Shown here piece after piece: positions 1-7,816 of a stretch of 11,746 nucleotides of DNA (position 1 is the stretch's first letter; each line of letters begins with the position of its first letter). The stretch lies in contig JAFYYO010000263.1 of the NCBI GenBank assembly GCA_017557475.1, positions 1 to 11,746 of the forward strand, given 5' to 3'. This stretch comes from Bacteroidaceae bacterium (GTDB taxonomy: Bacteria; Bacteroidota; Bacteroidia; Bacteroidales; Bacteroidaceae). The notes under the pieces were generated by a model. The model worked only from the letters and a program-made list of their open reading frames with translations. It was not told the DNA's origin and made no database searches. The position numbers and the translations under genes are program-made.

Positions 1-1
1 A

Positions 2-3000
2 GAGTTGGCTAATGAGCCCGTTTCACTGAAAAATGCCGATGGGCAGGACGACCCGAGAGCTCTACACGACTTTTTCCAACCCATCGTTGATAAGATTCGT
101 GCTAATGGCTTCTCTGGAATCATTTGGGCTCCTGGTACAGGTTGGCAAGCCAATTATACCAGTTATGAAACCTATCCTATCGAAGGAGCAAACATCGGCT
201 ATGCGGTTCACGACTACTGCGGTTGGTATGATACTTGGGACGGCCACCATGACCCCCAAAATAAGATCAACCAATTCAAGAAGCAAGTTCCTGTGGTGGA
301 CACTGCACCCATCATCATCACGGAGGTCGATTGGAGTCCAAAGAAAGAGGGAACCGGCCACTACAATGAGCATGGTGAATGGGTAGAATCGAATTATGGG
401 ACTTGGGCTACTGGCTCAACCTCTAAATGGGGTATGGCCTATAAGGCAATGCTTGACTACTACGGGAACATTTCCATGACACTCTCTGGCACACACTGCC
501 TCCTCGACATCCTCACACTCCTCAACACGGGAGAGGTCGTACCTGCTTTCGATGGAAACGAGGAAGCTTGCGGAAAAGCTTGCATGGACTGGTATGCCGA
601 CTACTACAATGTTGACTGGGCACATCCCGACTACACTAACGTTACTTATAGCGACCAAGGCAATGGCAAATACAGGAACCCCTTAATTTTTGCCGACTTC
701 CCCGACCCCGATGTCATCCGAGTGGAAGATACTTACTATATGATATCCACCACCATGCACAACTTCCCAGGTGCCACTATCCTGAAGTCAAAGGACTTGG
801 TAAACTGGGAGTACTGCGCTCAGCCTTTGGCACAACTCTCAACAAAGGACCGCTATAGTCTGCTGGGAGGTGAGAATGCCTATGGTTCCGGCATGTGGGC
901 ATGCTCAATGACTTGGCACAATGGTAAGTTTTATATCCTTATTAATGGTAACGATGCCGGCGGTTTTGTACTCTCGGCAACTGACCCCGAAGATAAGTGG
1001 GAGAAGAAACAACTACCTCGCATCTATTACGACCCAGGCATGCTCTTCGACAATGGGAAGGTCTATGTGGCTTGTGGTATCGGCAACATCCAGATTTGCG
1101 AACTCGACGAAGACTTCAACTTCATTCGTGAGCAAACAGTCATTCAGGACAAGGATGGATTGGAGGGTTCACACCTTTATAAGATAGGCAACTATTACTA
1201 TATATACGCCACCTATGGCGGATGGCCTTCTGGCCAGACAATCTTCCGTTCAGAGAATATCTTCGGACCATACGAAGAGAAAATACTTTTGGAAAAGACC
1301 ATTAACAACAAGCCCAATACGATTCACCAAGGAGCACTCATCGAGACACAAACTGGCGAATGGTGGACCATCCTTCAGGAAGACTTGGGAGCCTTTGGTC
1401 GTATGCCTAACCTGCAACCAGTAAAGTGGAAAGACGGCTGGCCCACCATAGGAAGTAGTGGAACACCATACACTACCGCCCAAAAGAAACCTAATACTGG
1501 TACTTGCTCACCTCGTACTCTCCTTCCCACAAACGATAACTTCCGTTCATATCAAATAGGTATGCAATGGCAATGGAACCATAATCCTGACGATGGAGCG
1601 TGGAGTCTGTTTGAACGTCCAGGATGGTTGCGAATGAAGACTTCTGGTTCTGCCAGCCGTTTGACACAAGCTCGCAATATACTCACCCAGCGCATCTTTG
1701 CCCTTCACGAGAAATCAACTCAACCTTCAAGAGGAACAGCCCGCATAGATGTTAGTAAATTAGAGGAAGGCGACCGTGCCGGCATCTGCATCCTGCAAGA
1801 TCCCTATGCTGCCATTGCTGTTGAAATGAAAGACGGCAAGAAGCAACTCGTTTGGTGGCAGGATACACTTCGCGTTGATAACAGTTTTACACCTTCTGAG
1901 CAAACTCTGGAAATAGATGCAGACAGCATCATTTATCTGCGAGCTGCCCTCACCTACGGCACAAGTAAGACGCAATTCTCTTACTCGCTCGACAACGAGA
2001 CCTACACCGAAGTTGGCGACCAAACAACGCTCAAGTACAACCTTTCCGTCTTTGTAGGAGCGCGCTTCGGACTCTTCTGCTATAACACGGAGGACGGTAG
2101 TGAGGGTTATGCAGATTTCGACTGGTTCTCCACAGAAGCCACGTTCGATGAAGCCACCTTCTACTCTGCCGATTTCGAAGGCTACAGCCCTGAAATGCTC
2201 ACAGCCGAGAAGATAGAAATGGCTGCCGAATCAATGGAAGTAATGGTTGGCAACAATAAACCGATACAACTCACCGCGACCTTTGTCGACGGACATACTG
2301 AAGATGTTAGCGCAAAAGCCAAATATACTGCAAACATAGAGGGAATTGTAGAGATGCAAGGCGGTATGATACGAGGTTTGGAGGAAGGCATCGTTGATGT
2401 TACTGCCACTTATACAGACCCGATGGGCAACGAGTTCCATACTACCACAAGCGTACGTTCCTCGTTCTTCCCATTTGCTGCCGAGTACATCAATACCTCG
2501 CTCTACAACGAGGGTTCATTCTCCGATCCTGGGAGAGACTATTACATCTTCCGGACTGGGCAGTACGGACAGGTTGGCTGGGAGTATTCCAACGGAGCAG
2601 ACATGTCTGGCTACAAGTATCTGGTCATTAAGCTGAGGACTGCAGCCAGCGCAGCACACCTTAATATATTTACGTCTGGCAACATCTGGGGCGATTGTTG
2701 TGCCACGCCCAACTTCGGCAACAAGAAACAAGTTGTCCTGGACCTGCGGACAGCCACATACACCAGCGGCAACAGCACAGGACAATCTCTCAACACCAAG
2801 AATGTGCGCATCGTCTCCTTCTGGGCAGACAAGGCCACTATTCTGGTCAGCGACATGTATCTGACCAACAATGACGACTATTCTCGCAGCATCCCTGTTG
2901 GCATCGAGGACATTGAAGGAGGAGAGATGGCAAGTGAGCCTGCTGCAGTGTATGACCTCGCTGGCCGAAGAGTCGCGAATGGCAACTTGCTTCGCGGAAT

Positions 3001-3037
3001 ATATATTATAGGTAATAAGAAAGTCGCTGTCAAATGA
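2..3037 (+). CDS. GH5-GH43 bifunctional glycoside hydrolase (5' partial)
   Basis: Secreted multi-domain hydrolase, probably acting on xylan or arabinoxylan-type hemicellulose; the substrate is inferred. The gene enters from outside the window: bases 2-19 read E-L-A-N-E-P, the GH5 acid/base motif, so the apparent TTG start at position 5 is false. Numbering residues from position 5, the GH5 C-terminal half covers about 1-200, with acid/base E4 and probable nucleophile E107 (in IITEVDW). A GH43 five-bladed propeller covers about 225-500, with the usual triad: base D234 (FPDPD), pKa-tuning D343 (YYDPG) and acid E387 (GLEGS). Then come a concanavalin-like GH43 C-terminal domain (about 510-711), a Big2-like Ig domain (about 732-815), a beta-rich module that may bind carbohydrate (about 820-965), and a tail (982-1010, VYDLAGRRV...GIYII) resembling type IX secretion sorting tails. 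All visible catalytic acids are present. The signal peptide would lie upstream of the window. Confidence 0.9.
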   Translation, partial: ELANEPVSLKNADGQDDPRALHDFFQPIVDKIRANGFSGIIWAPGTGWQANYTSYETYPIEGANIGYAVHDYCGWYDTWDGHHDPQNKINQFKKQVPVVDTAPIIITEVDWSPKKEGTGHYNEHGEWVESNYGTWATGSTSKWGMAYKAMLDYYGNISMTLSGTHCLLDILTLLNTGEVVPAFDGNEEACGKACMDWYADYYNVDWAHPDYTNVTYSDQGNGKYRNPLIFADFPDPDVIRVEDTYYMISTTMHNFPGATILKSKDLVNWEYCAQPLAQLSTKDRYSLLGGENAYGSGMWACSMTWHNGKFYILINGNDAGGFVLSATDPEDKWEKKQLPRIYYDPGMLFDNGKVYVACGIGNIQICELDEDFNFIREQTVIQDKDGLEGSHLYKIGNYYYIYATYGGWPSGQTIFRSENIFGPYEEKILLEKTINNKPNTIHQGALIETQTGEWWTILQEDLGAFGRMPNLQPVKWKDGWPTIGSSGTPYTTAQKKPNTGTCSPRTLLPTNDNFRSYQIGMQWQWNHNPDDGAWSLFERPGWLRMKTSGSASRLTQARNILTQRIFALHEKSTQPSRGTARIDVSKLEEGDRAGICILQDPYAAIAVEMKDGKKQLVWWQDTLRVDNSFTPSEQTLEIDADSIIYLRAALTYGTSKTQFSYSLDNETYTEVGDQTTLKYNLSVFVGARFGLFCYNTEDGSEGYADFDWFSTEATFDEATFYSADFEGYSPEMLTAEKIEMAAESMEVMVGNNKPIQLTATFVDGHTEDVSAKAKYTANIEGIVEMQGGMIRGLEEGIVDVTATYTDPMGNEFHTTTSVRSSFFPFAAEYINTSLYNEGSFSDPGRDYYIFRTGQYGQVGWEYSNGADMSGYKYLVIKLRTAASAAHLNIFTSGNIWGDCCATPNFGNKKQVVLDLRTATYTSGNSTGQSLNTKNVRIVSFWADKATILVSDMYLTNNDDYSRSIPVGIEDIEGGEMASEPAAVYDLAGRRVANGNLLRGIYIIGNKKVAVK

Positions 3038-5061
3038 AAAAGATAATCTTCATCATCGCTCTCCTGAGCGCGAATGCATTTCAGGCTAGGGAAAACAGGT
3101 GGAATGTGAATGACAATCATTCCGTCGAGTGGGAGACTTCGAAAGGGGACCTGCCTTACAACGACCATATTGAGATGTCGGGCCTCCGAGCTTCAGTGGT
3201 TTACTATTGGGGCGTGGACGAGAAGAAGCACTTCAGCATGGACAGGCACCTGGTCTTCCCGATGCTCAGGACAATTCCTAATAACACGCATGCCAGCTGG
3301 ATGCCGCGCTGCGATGTCGATTTCCTGAAAGGAATGACGGCTAACAAACGCCTGATGAGTCAACAGCAAGTAAAGGTCGTAACCATCAATGGCATTCTTA
3401 ATGTCTCTGGAGTCGTAACGGGTGACGGAAACGAGTTCGAGCTATTGCGTCAGTACTTCCCCAGCCCTTCGGAGACAGCTGTCTGCGAGAAATACACCAT
3501 CAAGAACATCGGAGGGAAGAAAGAGACCGTCCTCGTGCCTGCCCTTCATCAGGTTCGGACGACAAACAAGCAGGACGGCACTCGCGGCAGCTACTGCCTC
3601 GTGGCTCGGACAGAGTTCCAAGAAGACCTGAAGGTCACTTTGGAGTCAGGCGAGAGCACTTCCTTCTATTGCTCCGTTCAGGCTTATGCTTTGGCTGACG
3701 AAAAGGAGGCCAGGCTGAATGTCGAGGAGGAGTTGGCAAAGCGCGAAGCTTATGTGGACGAGGTTACAATGAAGAAGCTGACCTTCTCTTGCCCTAACCC
3801 AACCATCCAAACCCTCTTTGAGATGAGCAAGATACGTGCCAGCGAGAGCATCTTCTACACCCAAGGCGGTCTGATGCACGCTCCTGGAGGCGAATCGTAC
3901 TATGCCGCGATGTGGTGCAACGACCAGGCCGAGTACGTCAATCCCTTCTTCCCCTTCCTCGGTTACGACAAGGGCAACGAGAGTGCGATGACCACTTGGC
4001 TCAGCTACCTCAAGTACATCAATCCCGAATACAAGTTCGTGCCTTGGAGCATCATCTGTGGAGGCGATGATGTCTTCGGTCCTTTCGACCGCGGCGATGC
4101 TGCGATGCTGGCTTACGGAGCAAGTCGTTACTGTCTGGAAAGAGGCGATAAGGAAACTGCCCAGAAGGTTTGGCCTTTGATTGAATGGTGCCTTGAGTAT
4201 TGTCATCGCAAGCTCAACAAGAACGGCGTGGTTGCCAGCGATGCCGACGAACTTGAGCATCGTCTGCCAAGTGGCGACGCAAACCTCTGCACCAGCAGCC
4301 TTTACTATGATGCTTTGCTCAGCAGTGCCTGGCTATTAGAGGAGTTTAAGAGTTCAAAGGTTCAAGGGTTTAAGAGTAATGCCGATGCTGCGACTTACAG
4401 AAAGCAAGCGGCAGAGCTGCGACAGAACATTGACCGCTTCTTCCACGCAACCGTCGAGGGTTATGACACTTACCGTTATTACGAGGGCAACGATGTGCTT
4501 CGCTCTTGGATTTGCATACCTCTGACAATGGGCATTTACGACAGAGCAGAAGGCACCCTGCAAGCAATGTTCTCGCCTCAACTTTGGACGGAGAACGGCA
4601 TGCTAAGTCAGAGTGGCGACAAGATATTCTGGGACCGCTCCACGCTCTACGGCTTCCGAGGAGCCTTTGCTGCAGGTTATGCCGACAAAGCCCTCGAGTA
4701 CCTGAAGAAGTTCAGCACGATTCGTCTGCTTGGCGAGCACGTTCCTTACGTCGTAGAGGCTTGGCCCGAGGGCGGACAAAGGCACCTTTCTGCCGAGAGC
4801 GGACTCTATTGTCGCATCATCACAGAAGGCCTTCTTGGTTTCCGTCCCACTGGTTTCCGCAGCTTTACCCTCACTCCGCAGATGCCTACGGAATGGAACG
4901 AATACAGTCTGGGCAGCATCTATGCTTGCACGGACAAGCCCATCAGTGTTGAGGTACAGCGCAAAGGAAGCAAGCTTGGAGTGAAAGTAGTAAAGGACGG
5001 CAAAGTGATAAAGGCCTACACTATTAAGCCAGGCGAGACTATAAAGGTAAGTGTGAGGTAA
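3034..5061 (+). CDS. Exported six-hairpin glycosidase-like protein
   Basis: A 675-residue protein with a clear Sec signal peptide (about residues 1-18, ending AFQA). After a beta-rich N-terminal half (about 20-250) comes an alpha-helical domain with the look of (alpha/alpha)6 glycosidases. Landmarks are YYAAMWCNDQAEY (289-301), SDADELEHRLPSGD (402-415), VEAWPEGGQRH (574-584) and a beta-rich C-terminus with GFRPTGFRSFTLTPQMP, as in rhamnosidase-like or debranching-like enzymes. Acidic residues D297, E408, E575 and E579 are candidates for catalysis; this is inference. I cannot assign a CAZy family. The ATG overlaps the preceding stop (ATGA), so it is probably translationally coupled to the GH5-GH43 gene and shares its substrate pathway. 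An octamer repeat encodes residues 437-448. A role in trimming side chains or oligosaccharides in the periplasm would fit, but non-enzymatic functions are not excluded. Confidence 0.75.
   Translation: MKKIIFIIALLSANAFQARENRWNVNDNHSVEWETSKGDLPYNDHIEMSGLRASVVYYWGVDEKKHFSMDRHLVFPMLRTIPNNTHASWMPRCDVDFLKGMTANKRLMSQQQVKVVTINGILNVSGVVTGDGNEFELLRQYFPSPSETAVCEKYTIKNIGGKKETVLVPALHQVRTTNKQDGTRGSYCLVARTEFQEDLKVTLESGESTSFYCSVQAYALADEKEARLNVEEELAKREAYVDEVTMKKLTFSCPNPTIQTLFEMSKIRASESIFYTQGGLMHAPGGESYYAAMWCNDQAEYVNPFFPFLGYDKGNESAMTTWLSYLKYINPEYKFVPWSIICGGDDVFGPFDRGDAAMLAYGASRYCLERGDKETAQKVWPLIEWCLEYCHRKLNKNGVVASDADELEHRLPSGDANLCTSSLYYDALLSSAWLLEEFKSSKVQGFKSNADAATYRKQAAELRQNIDRFFHATVEGYDTYRYYEGNDVLRSWICIPLTMGIYDRAEGTLQAMFSPQLWTENGMLSQSGDKIFWDRSTLYGFRGAFAAGYADKALEYLKKFSTIRLLGEHVPYVVEAWPEGGQRHLSAESGLYCRIITEGLLGFRPTGFRSFTLTPQMPTEWNEYSLGSIYACTDKPISVEVQRKGSKLGVKVVKDGKVIKAYTIKPGETIKVSVR
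4342..4379 (+). repeat. Intragenic 8-bp tandem repeat (about 4.7 units)
   Basis: Four consecutive octamers are seen, gagtttaa, gagttcaa, aggttcaa and gggtttaa, followed by a partial gagtaa. The consensus is RRGTTYAA. Because 8 is not a multiple of 3, each unit is read in a different phase, giving EFKSSKVQGFKS within the glycosidase-like protein, between LLE and NADAA. It looks like intergenic-type repeat DNA lodged in a coding region, probably in a surface loop between helices. Confidence 0.8.
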
Positions 5062-5088
5062 TTAATCAAGGTAAAGGGGAAAAACACG

Positions 5089-5196
5089 CCACGCCTAGTT
5101 GGCCAACTAGCCACGTCTAGTTTGCGAATTAGACACGCCTAGTTTGCGAATTAGGCACGGTTAGTTTGCGAATTAGGCACGGTTAATTTGCATACG
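5089..5196. repeat. 22-bp-period array of 16-bp palindromes
   Basis: Five units start at 5095, 5117, 5139, 5161 and 5183, spaced exactly 22 bp. Each unit is a six-base spacer nCACGn followed by a 16-bp dyad. Unit 1 is a perfect palindrome (CTAGTTGGCCAACTAG). Units 2 and 3 read CTAGTTTGCGAATTAG, unit 4 starts with T instead of C, and unit 5 is degenerate and begins with the purN stop codon. As plus-strand RNA, units 1-4 form six-pair stems with four-base loops, and the mismatches become G-U wobbles. The array lies between convergent genes and fills almost all of the intergenic space from 5062 to 5182. It may act in transcript ends or as a protein-binding array; neither is shown. No T-run typical of an intrinsic terminator follows. 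Confidence 0.85.
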
Positions 5197-5764
5197 CTCC
5201 TGCCAGGAGGATTTCTTCTACTACTTTTGGGAAGTGCTCCATCTCCAGTTGGTGCTCTTTCTCAGCAATATCCTCGACCGTATCAGAGGGGGAAAGAGGA
5301 GTTCTGAACTGGGCAATGATTTCTCCCGAATCACAAACGGGAGTGACATAATGAACAGTCATGCCTGTCTCTGTCTCGCCTGCGGCCTTCACGGCTTCGT
5401 GGACATGATGTCCCCACATGCCTTTGCCACCGAACTTAGGCAGCAGAGCAGGATGCAAGTTGATGATTTTGCGAGGGAAAGCATCGATGAGATAAGCGGG
5501 AATGAGGGGCAGAAAACCTGCCAGAACAATGAAGTCGATGCCGTATTTTTGCAGCAAGGGAAGCGTCTCCTCAGGTGTATTCAGCTGTGCTTTGGGAACC
5601 ACAGCCGTCGGAACTCCCAGTCTTTCAGCTCGCACCAAGGCATAGGCATCGGGCTTGTTGCTGACCACCAAGGCACAATTCACCTTCTCTGAATGCTCGA
5701 AGTAGCGAATCAAGTTCTCGCAGTTACTACCGCTGCCGGACACAAAGATAGCTATATTTACCAT
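5183..5764 (-). CDS. purN: Phosphoribosylglycinamide formyltransferase (GART)
   Basis: Cytoplasmic enzyme of de novo purine synthesis that transfers the formyl group of 10-formyltetrahydrofolate to GAR, giving FGAR. The 193-residue protein is slightly shorter than the E. coli enzyme (212). It begins MVNIAIFVSGSGSN, with the phosphate-binding loop at 9-14, and has the full catalytic set: N102 and H104 in INLHPALLP, and D145 in the segment following MTVHYVTPVCDSGEII. The loop GGKGMWGHHVHEAV (112-125) is typical. It follows era by 23 bp on the same strand and is probably the last gene of the operon. Its stop codon lies inside the last unit of the 22-bp repeat array, so the final codons GAYAN border repeat DNA. 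Confidence 0.96.
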   Translation of the reverse strand: MVNIAIFVSGSGSNCENLIRYFEHSEKVNCALVVSNKPDAYALVRAERLGVPTAVVPKAQLNTPEETLPLLQKYGIDFIVLAGFLPLIPAYLIDAFPRKIINLHPALLPKFGGKGMWGHHVHEAVKAAGETETGMTVHYVTPVCDSGEIIAQFRTPLSPSDTVEDIAEKEHQLEMEHFPKVVEEILLAGAYAN

Positions 5765-5765
5765 C

Positions 5766-5793
5766 CCTAATCCTTAATCTCTAATCCCTAATC
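5766..5793. repeat. Four 7-bp tandem units, YYTAATC
   Basis: Units cctaatc, cttaatc, tctaatc and cctaatc occur without gaps. They fill the spacer between era and purN and include the era stop codon (5788-5790). The purN start is two bases beyond the left end, so the repeat occupies the place of the purN ribosome-binding region; no Shine-Dalgarno-like sequence is visible. A related tract with the same period is at 9766-9793. Confidence 0.8.
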
Positions 5794-6669
5794 CAAATTA
5801 TATCCGTAGGCTTTCATGGCTCTGTCGCTCTGACGCCAGTCCTTATCGACCTTGACGAAAACCTCGAGGTAGATGCTCTTGCCGAAGAACTTCTCGAGGC
5901 TCTTGCGTGCCTCCGTCGATACACGCTTGAGTGCGACGCCCTGATGCCCGATGATGATGCCCTTCTGCGAGTCCCGCTCCACATAGATGACTGCGTTGAT
6001 GTGGATGTTCTTGTCAGTCTCCTTGAACTGCTCGACCACGACTTCCACCGAGTAGGGTATCTCCTTGTCGTAATAGAGAAGTATCTTCTCGCGAATGATT
6101 TCTGTGACGAAGAAGCGGGCAGGCTTGTCGGTCCATTGGTCTTGGTCAAAGTAAGCGGGATTCTCGGGCAGGAGTTCTTGAATGCGCTTCAGCACGTTAT
6201 CGACGTTGAACTTGTGCAAAGCGCTGATGGGAATGATTTCCGCCTCGGGCAAAGCCTCGTGCCAAAGCTCGACCTTCTCAGTCAAAGCCTTCTGGTCGCT
6301 GAGGTCTATCTTGTTGATGAGCACAAGGATGGGAGCCTTTTGCTTCTTGACTTTCTCGAGGAAATCACTGTTCTTGTCGGGTGTCTCCACCATATCGGTG
6401 ACGTAGAGAAGCACGTCGGCATCCTGCAAAGCACTTTCCGAGAACTGGAGCATCTGCTCCTGTAGCTTGTAGTTGGGTTTCAAGACACCAGGCGTATCGC
6501 TGAAACAAATCTGCATCTCTGGGGTGTTGAGGATGCCCATGATACGGTGGCGAGTGGTCTGAGCCTTGAATGTGGCAATAGAAATGCGCTCTCCGACAAG
6601 GAGATTCATCAGTGTGGACTTCCCGACATTCGGGTTGCCCACGATATTAACAAAGCCGGATTTAAACAT
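5788..6669 (-). CDS. era: GTPase Era, 30S ribosome assembly
   Basis: Ras-like GTPase that binds near the 3' end of 16S rRNA during maturation of the small subunit. The 293-residue length is normal. G1 is GNPNVGKS (11-18), G3 is DTPG (58-61), G4 is NKID (119-122) and G5 is SAL (149-151). The C-terminal KH domain (about 200-285) has the GHQG loop (241-244), as expected for RNA binding. The start ATG is followed by the standard SGFVNIVGNPNVGKST beginning. It lies 49 bp downstream of fabH on the same strand, across a nested inverted repeat that could form hairpins in the transcript and alter expression relative to fabH. Confidence 0.97.
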   Translation of the reverse strand: MFKSGFVNIVGNPNVGKSTLMNLLVGERISIATFKAQTTRHRIMGILNTPEMQICFSDTPGVLKPNYKLQEQMLQFSESALQDADVLLYVTDMVETPDKNSDFLEKVKKQKAPILVLINKIDLSDQKALTEKVELWHEALPEAEIIPISALHKFNVDNVLKRIQELLPENPAYFDQDQWTDKPARFFVTEIIREKILLYYDKEIPYSVEVVVEQFKETDKNIHINAVIYVERDSQKGIIIGHQGVALKRVSTEARKSLEKFFGKSIYLEVFVKVDKDWRQSDRAMKAYGYNLD

Positions 6670-6671
6670 AC

Positions 6672-6742
6672 AGACCCCCTCTGGCTCCCCCCTGAAGGGA
6701 GAGAATAAAGCCTCCCCTTTAGGGGGAGGTCTGGAGGGGTCT
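6672..6742. repeat. Nested G/C-rich inverted repeat between fabH and era
   Basis: Two copies of a roughly 32-bp element lie in inverted orientation: 6672-6704 and, on the other strand, 6742-6711. Both begin AGACCCC and contain a small hairpin core (CTCCCCCTAAAGGGGAG in the right copy, an imperfect version in the left). The centre is about gaataa. The whole can form a long imperfect stem, or each arm its own hairpin. The right arm encodes the last seven residues and stop of fabH. It may attenuate or protect the fabH-era transcript, but no T-run marks it as a clear terminator. A related hairpin core occurs at 11012-11030. Confidence 0.8.
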
Positions 6743-7813
6743 AAGTTTGTACCACTCCTCCCTCGTTATCATTCCTTCCTTATAGAATTGTGCAGGCTCT
6801 TTGGCTGCTTCCTTGGCCCCATCATAACCCCAAATCATGTAGCTCGCGCCCCAGGTGAAGCCTGCGCCAAAAGCGGTGAAGACGAGTTTATCGCCTTTCT
6901 TGAGCTTCGGCTCATACTCCCAAAGACAAAGGGGAAGCGTGCCGCCGCTGGTGTTGGCCATGTGGTCGATGTTGATCATGATGTGGTCTTTGTCGATACC
7001 GATGCGCTCTGCAACGGAAATCTCGATGTTGATGTTGGCCTGATGAGGCACAACCCAATCGATGTTGTCCTTCGTCAAGTTGTTGCGCTTGGTGATGGTC
7101 TTGACGGCACTCGTCATGTCAAGAACGGCATGCTTATACACTGCACGACCTTCCTGATAGACGAAATGTTCGCGGGCATCCACACTCTCATGGCTCGGCA
7201 TCTTGGCAGAACCGCCTGCTGCCATGTGGAGAGGCTGATAGCCCTTGCCGTCAACACGATAATATCCATCCATTAGACCGACCTCCTCCGTCGTGGCTTC
7301 CATCATGACGCAGGCAGCGCCGTCGCCAAAGATGGGACAGGAATTGCGGTCTTCATAGTTGGTCATCGAGCTCATGTGGTCGCCGCCACAAATGATGATG
7401 CGCTTGTAACGGCCTGAACGAATATAGGCAGCCCCTGCCTCCATCCCGTATAGGAAACTGGCACAAGCTGCCTCCATGTCATAGCCAAAAGCGTTGTTCA
7501 GACCGCAATTGCCTATAACGAGCGACGCCGTAGAAGGGAAGTGATAGTCGGGCGTCGTAGTGGCACAGATGACGAGCTCAATCGAGTCGGGATCTGCACC
7601 TGTCTTACGCAAAAGCTGAGCAACGGCCCTCGTCATCATGTACGAAGTACCGCTACCCTGCTCAGGCTTGAGGATATGGCGTGTCTTGACGCCAATTCTC
7701 TCCATTATCCACTCATCGCTGGTATCCACAATCCGCGACATCTCTTCGTTGTCGAGGATGTAGTCGGGCACGTATCCGCCCACACCGGTGATGACGGCGT
7801 TTATCTGTTCCAA
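6719..7813 (-). CDS. fabH: 3-oxoacyl-ACP synthase III (KAS III)
   Basis: Starts fatty-acid synthesis by condensing an acyl-CoA primer with malonyl-ACP in the cytoplasm. The thiolase-fold protein has the complete KAS III triad: C117 (EAACASF), H257 (PHQANINI) and N287 (MANTSGGT). The start is TTG at 7811-7813; an in-frame stop lies two codons upstream (7817-7819), and the residues EQINAVITGVGGYVPD match a normal N-terminus, so no longer ATG start exists. The start is 3 bp after the rpmF stop, suggesting translational coupling. At 364 residues it is longer than E. coli FabH (317). Part of the excess is a tail after WGYDG (329-333), whose last seven residues (RPLQTSP) are read from the inverted repeat. 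The rpmF-fabH pairing is classic in bacteria. Confidence 0.95.
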   Translation of the reverse strand: MEQINAVITGVGGYVPDYILDNEEMSRIVDTSDEWIMERIGVKTRHILKPEQGSGTSYMMTRAVAQLLRKTGADPDSIELVICATTTPDYHFPSTASLVIGNCGLNNAFGYDMEAACASFLYGMEAGAAYIRSGRYKRIIICGGDHMSSMTNYEDRNSCPIFGDGAACVMMEATTEEVGLMDGYYRVDGKGYQPLHMAAGGSAKMPSHESVDAREHFVYQEGRAVYKHAVLDMTSAVKTITKRNNLTKDNIDWVVPHQANINIEISVAERIGIDKDHIMINIDHMANTSGGTLPLCLWEYEPKLKKGDKLVFTAFGAGFTWGASYMIWGYDGAKEAAKEPAQFYKEGMITREEWYKLRPLQTSP

Positions 7814-7816
7814 TCT

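Noticed and set aside
5..7. TTG as the start of the GH5-GH43 gene
   Set aside because: The preceding codon continues the GH5 motif ELANEP and a barrel beginning at its acid/base residue would be half missing; the gene is cut by the window edge.
3646..4260. 204-codon open frame on the minus strand
   Set aside because: It is antisense to the glycosidase-like gene and has no domain or start context.
5089..5196. Possible CRISPR array
   Set aside because: The period is only 22 bp, spacers are six bases and near-identical, and no cas genes are near.
6672..6742. Insertion sequence or MITE with target duplication
   Set aside because: The inverted copies resemble a small mobile repeat, but no flanking direct duplication or transposase is visible, so I list it only as a repeat.
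6566..7276. 236-codon open frame on the plus strand
   Set aside because: It crosses the inverted repeat and is antisense to era and fabH, both certain genes; its composition is not protein-like.
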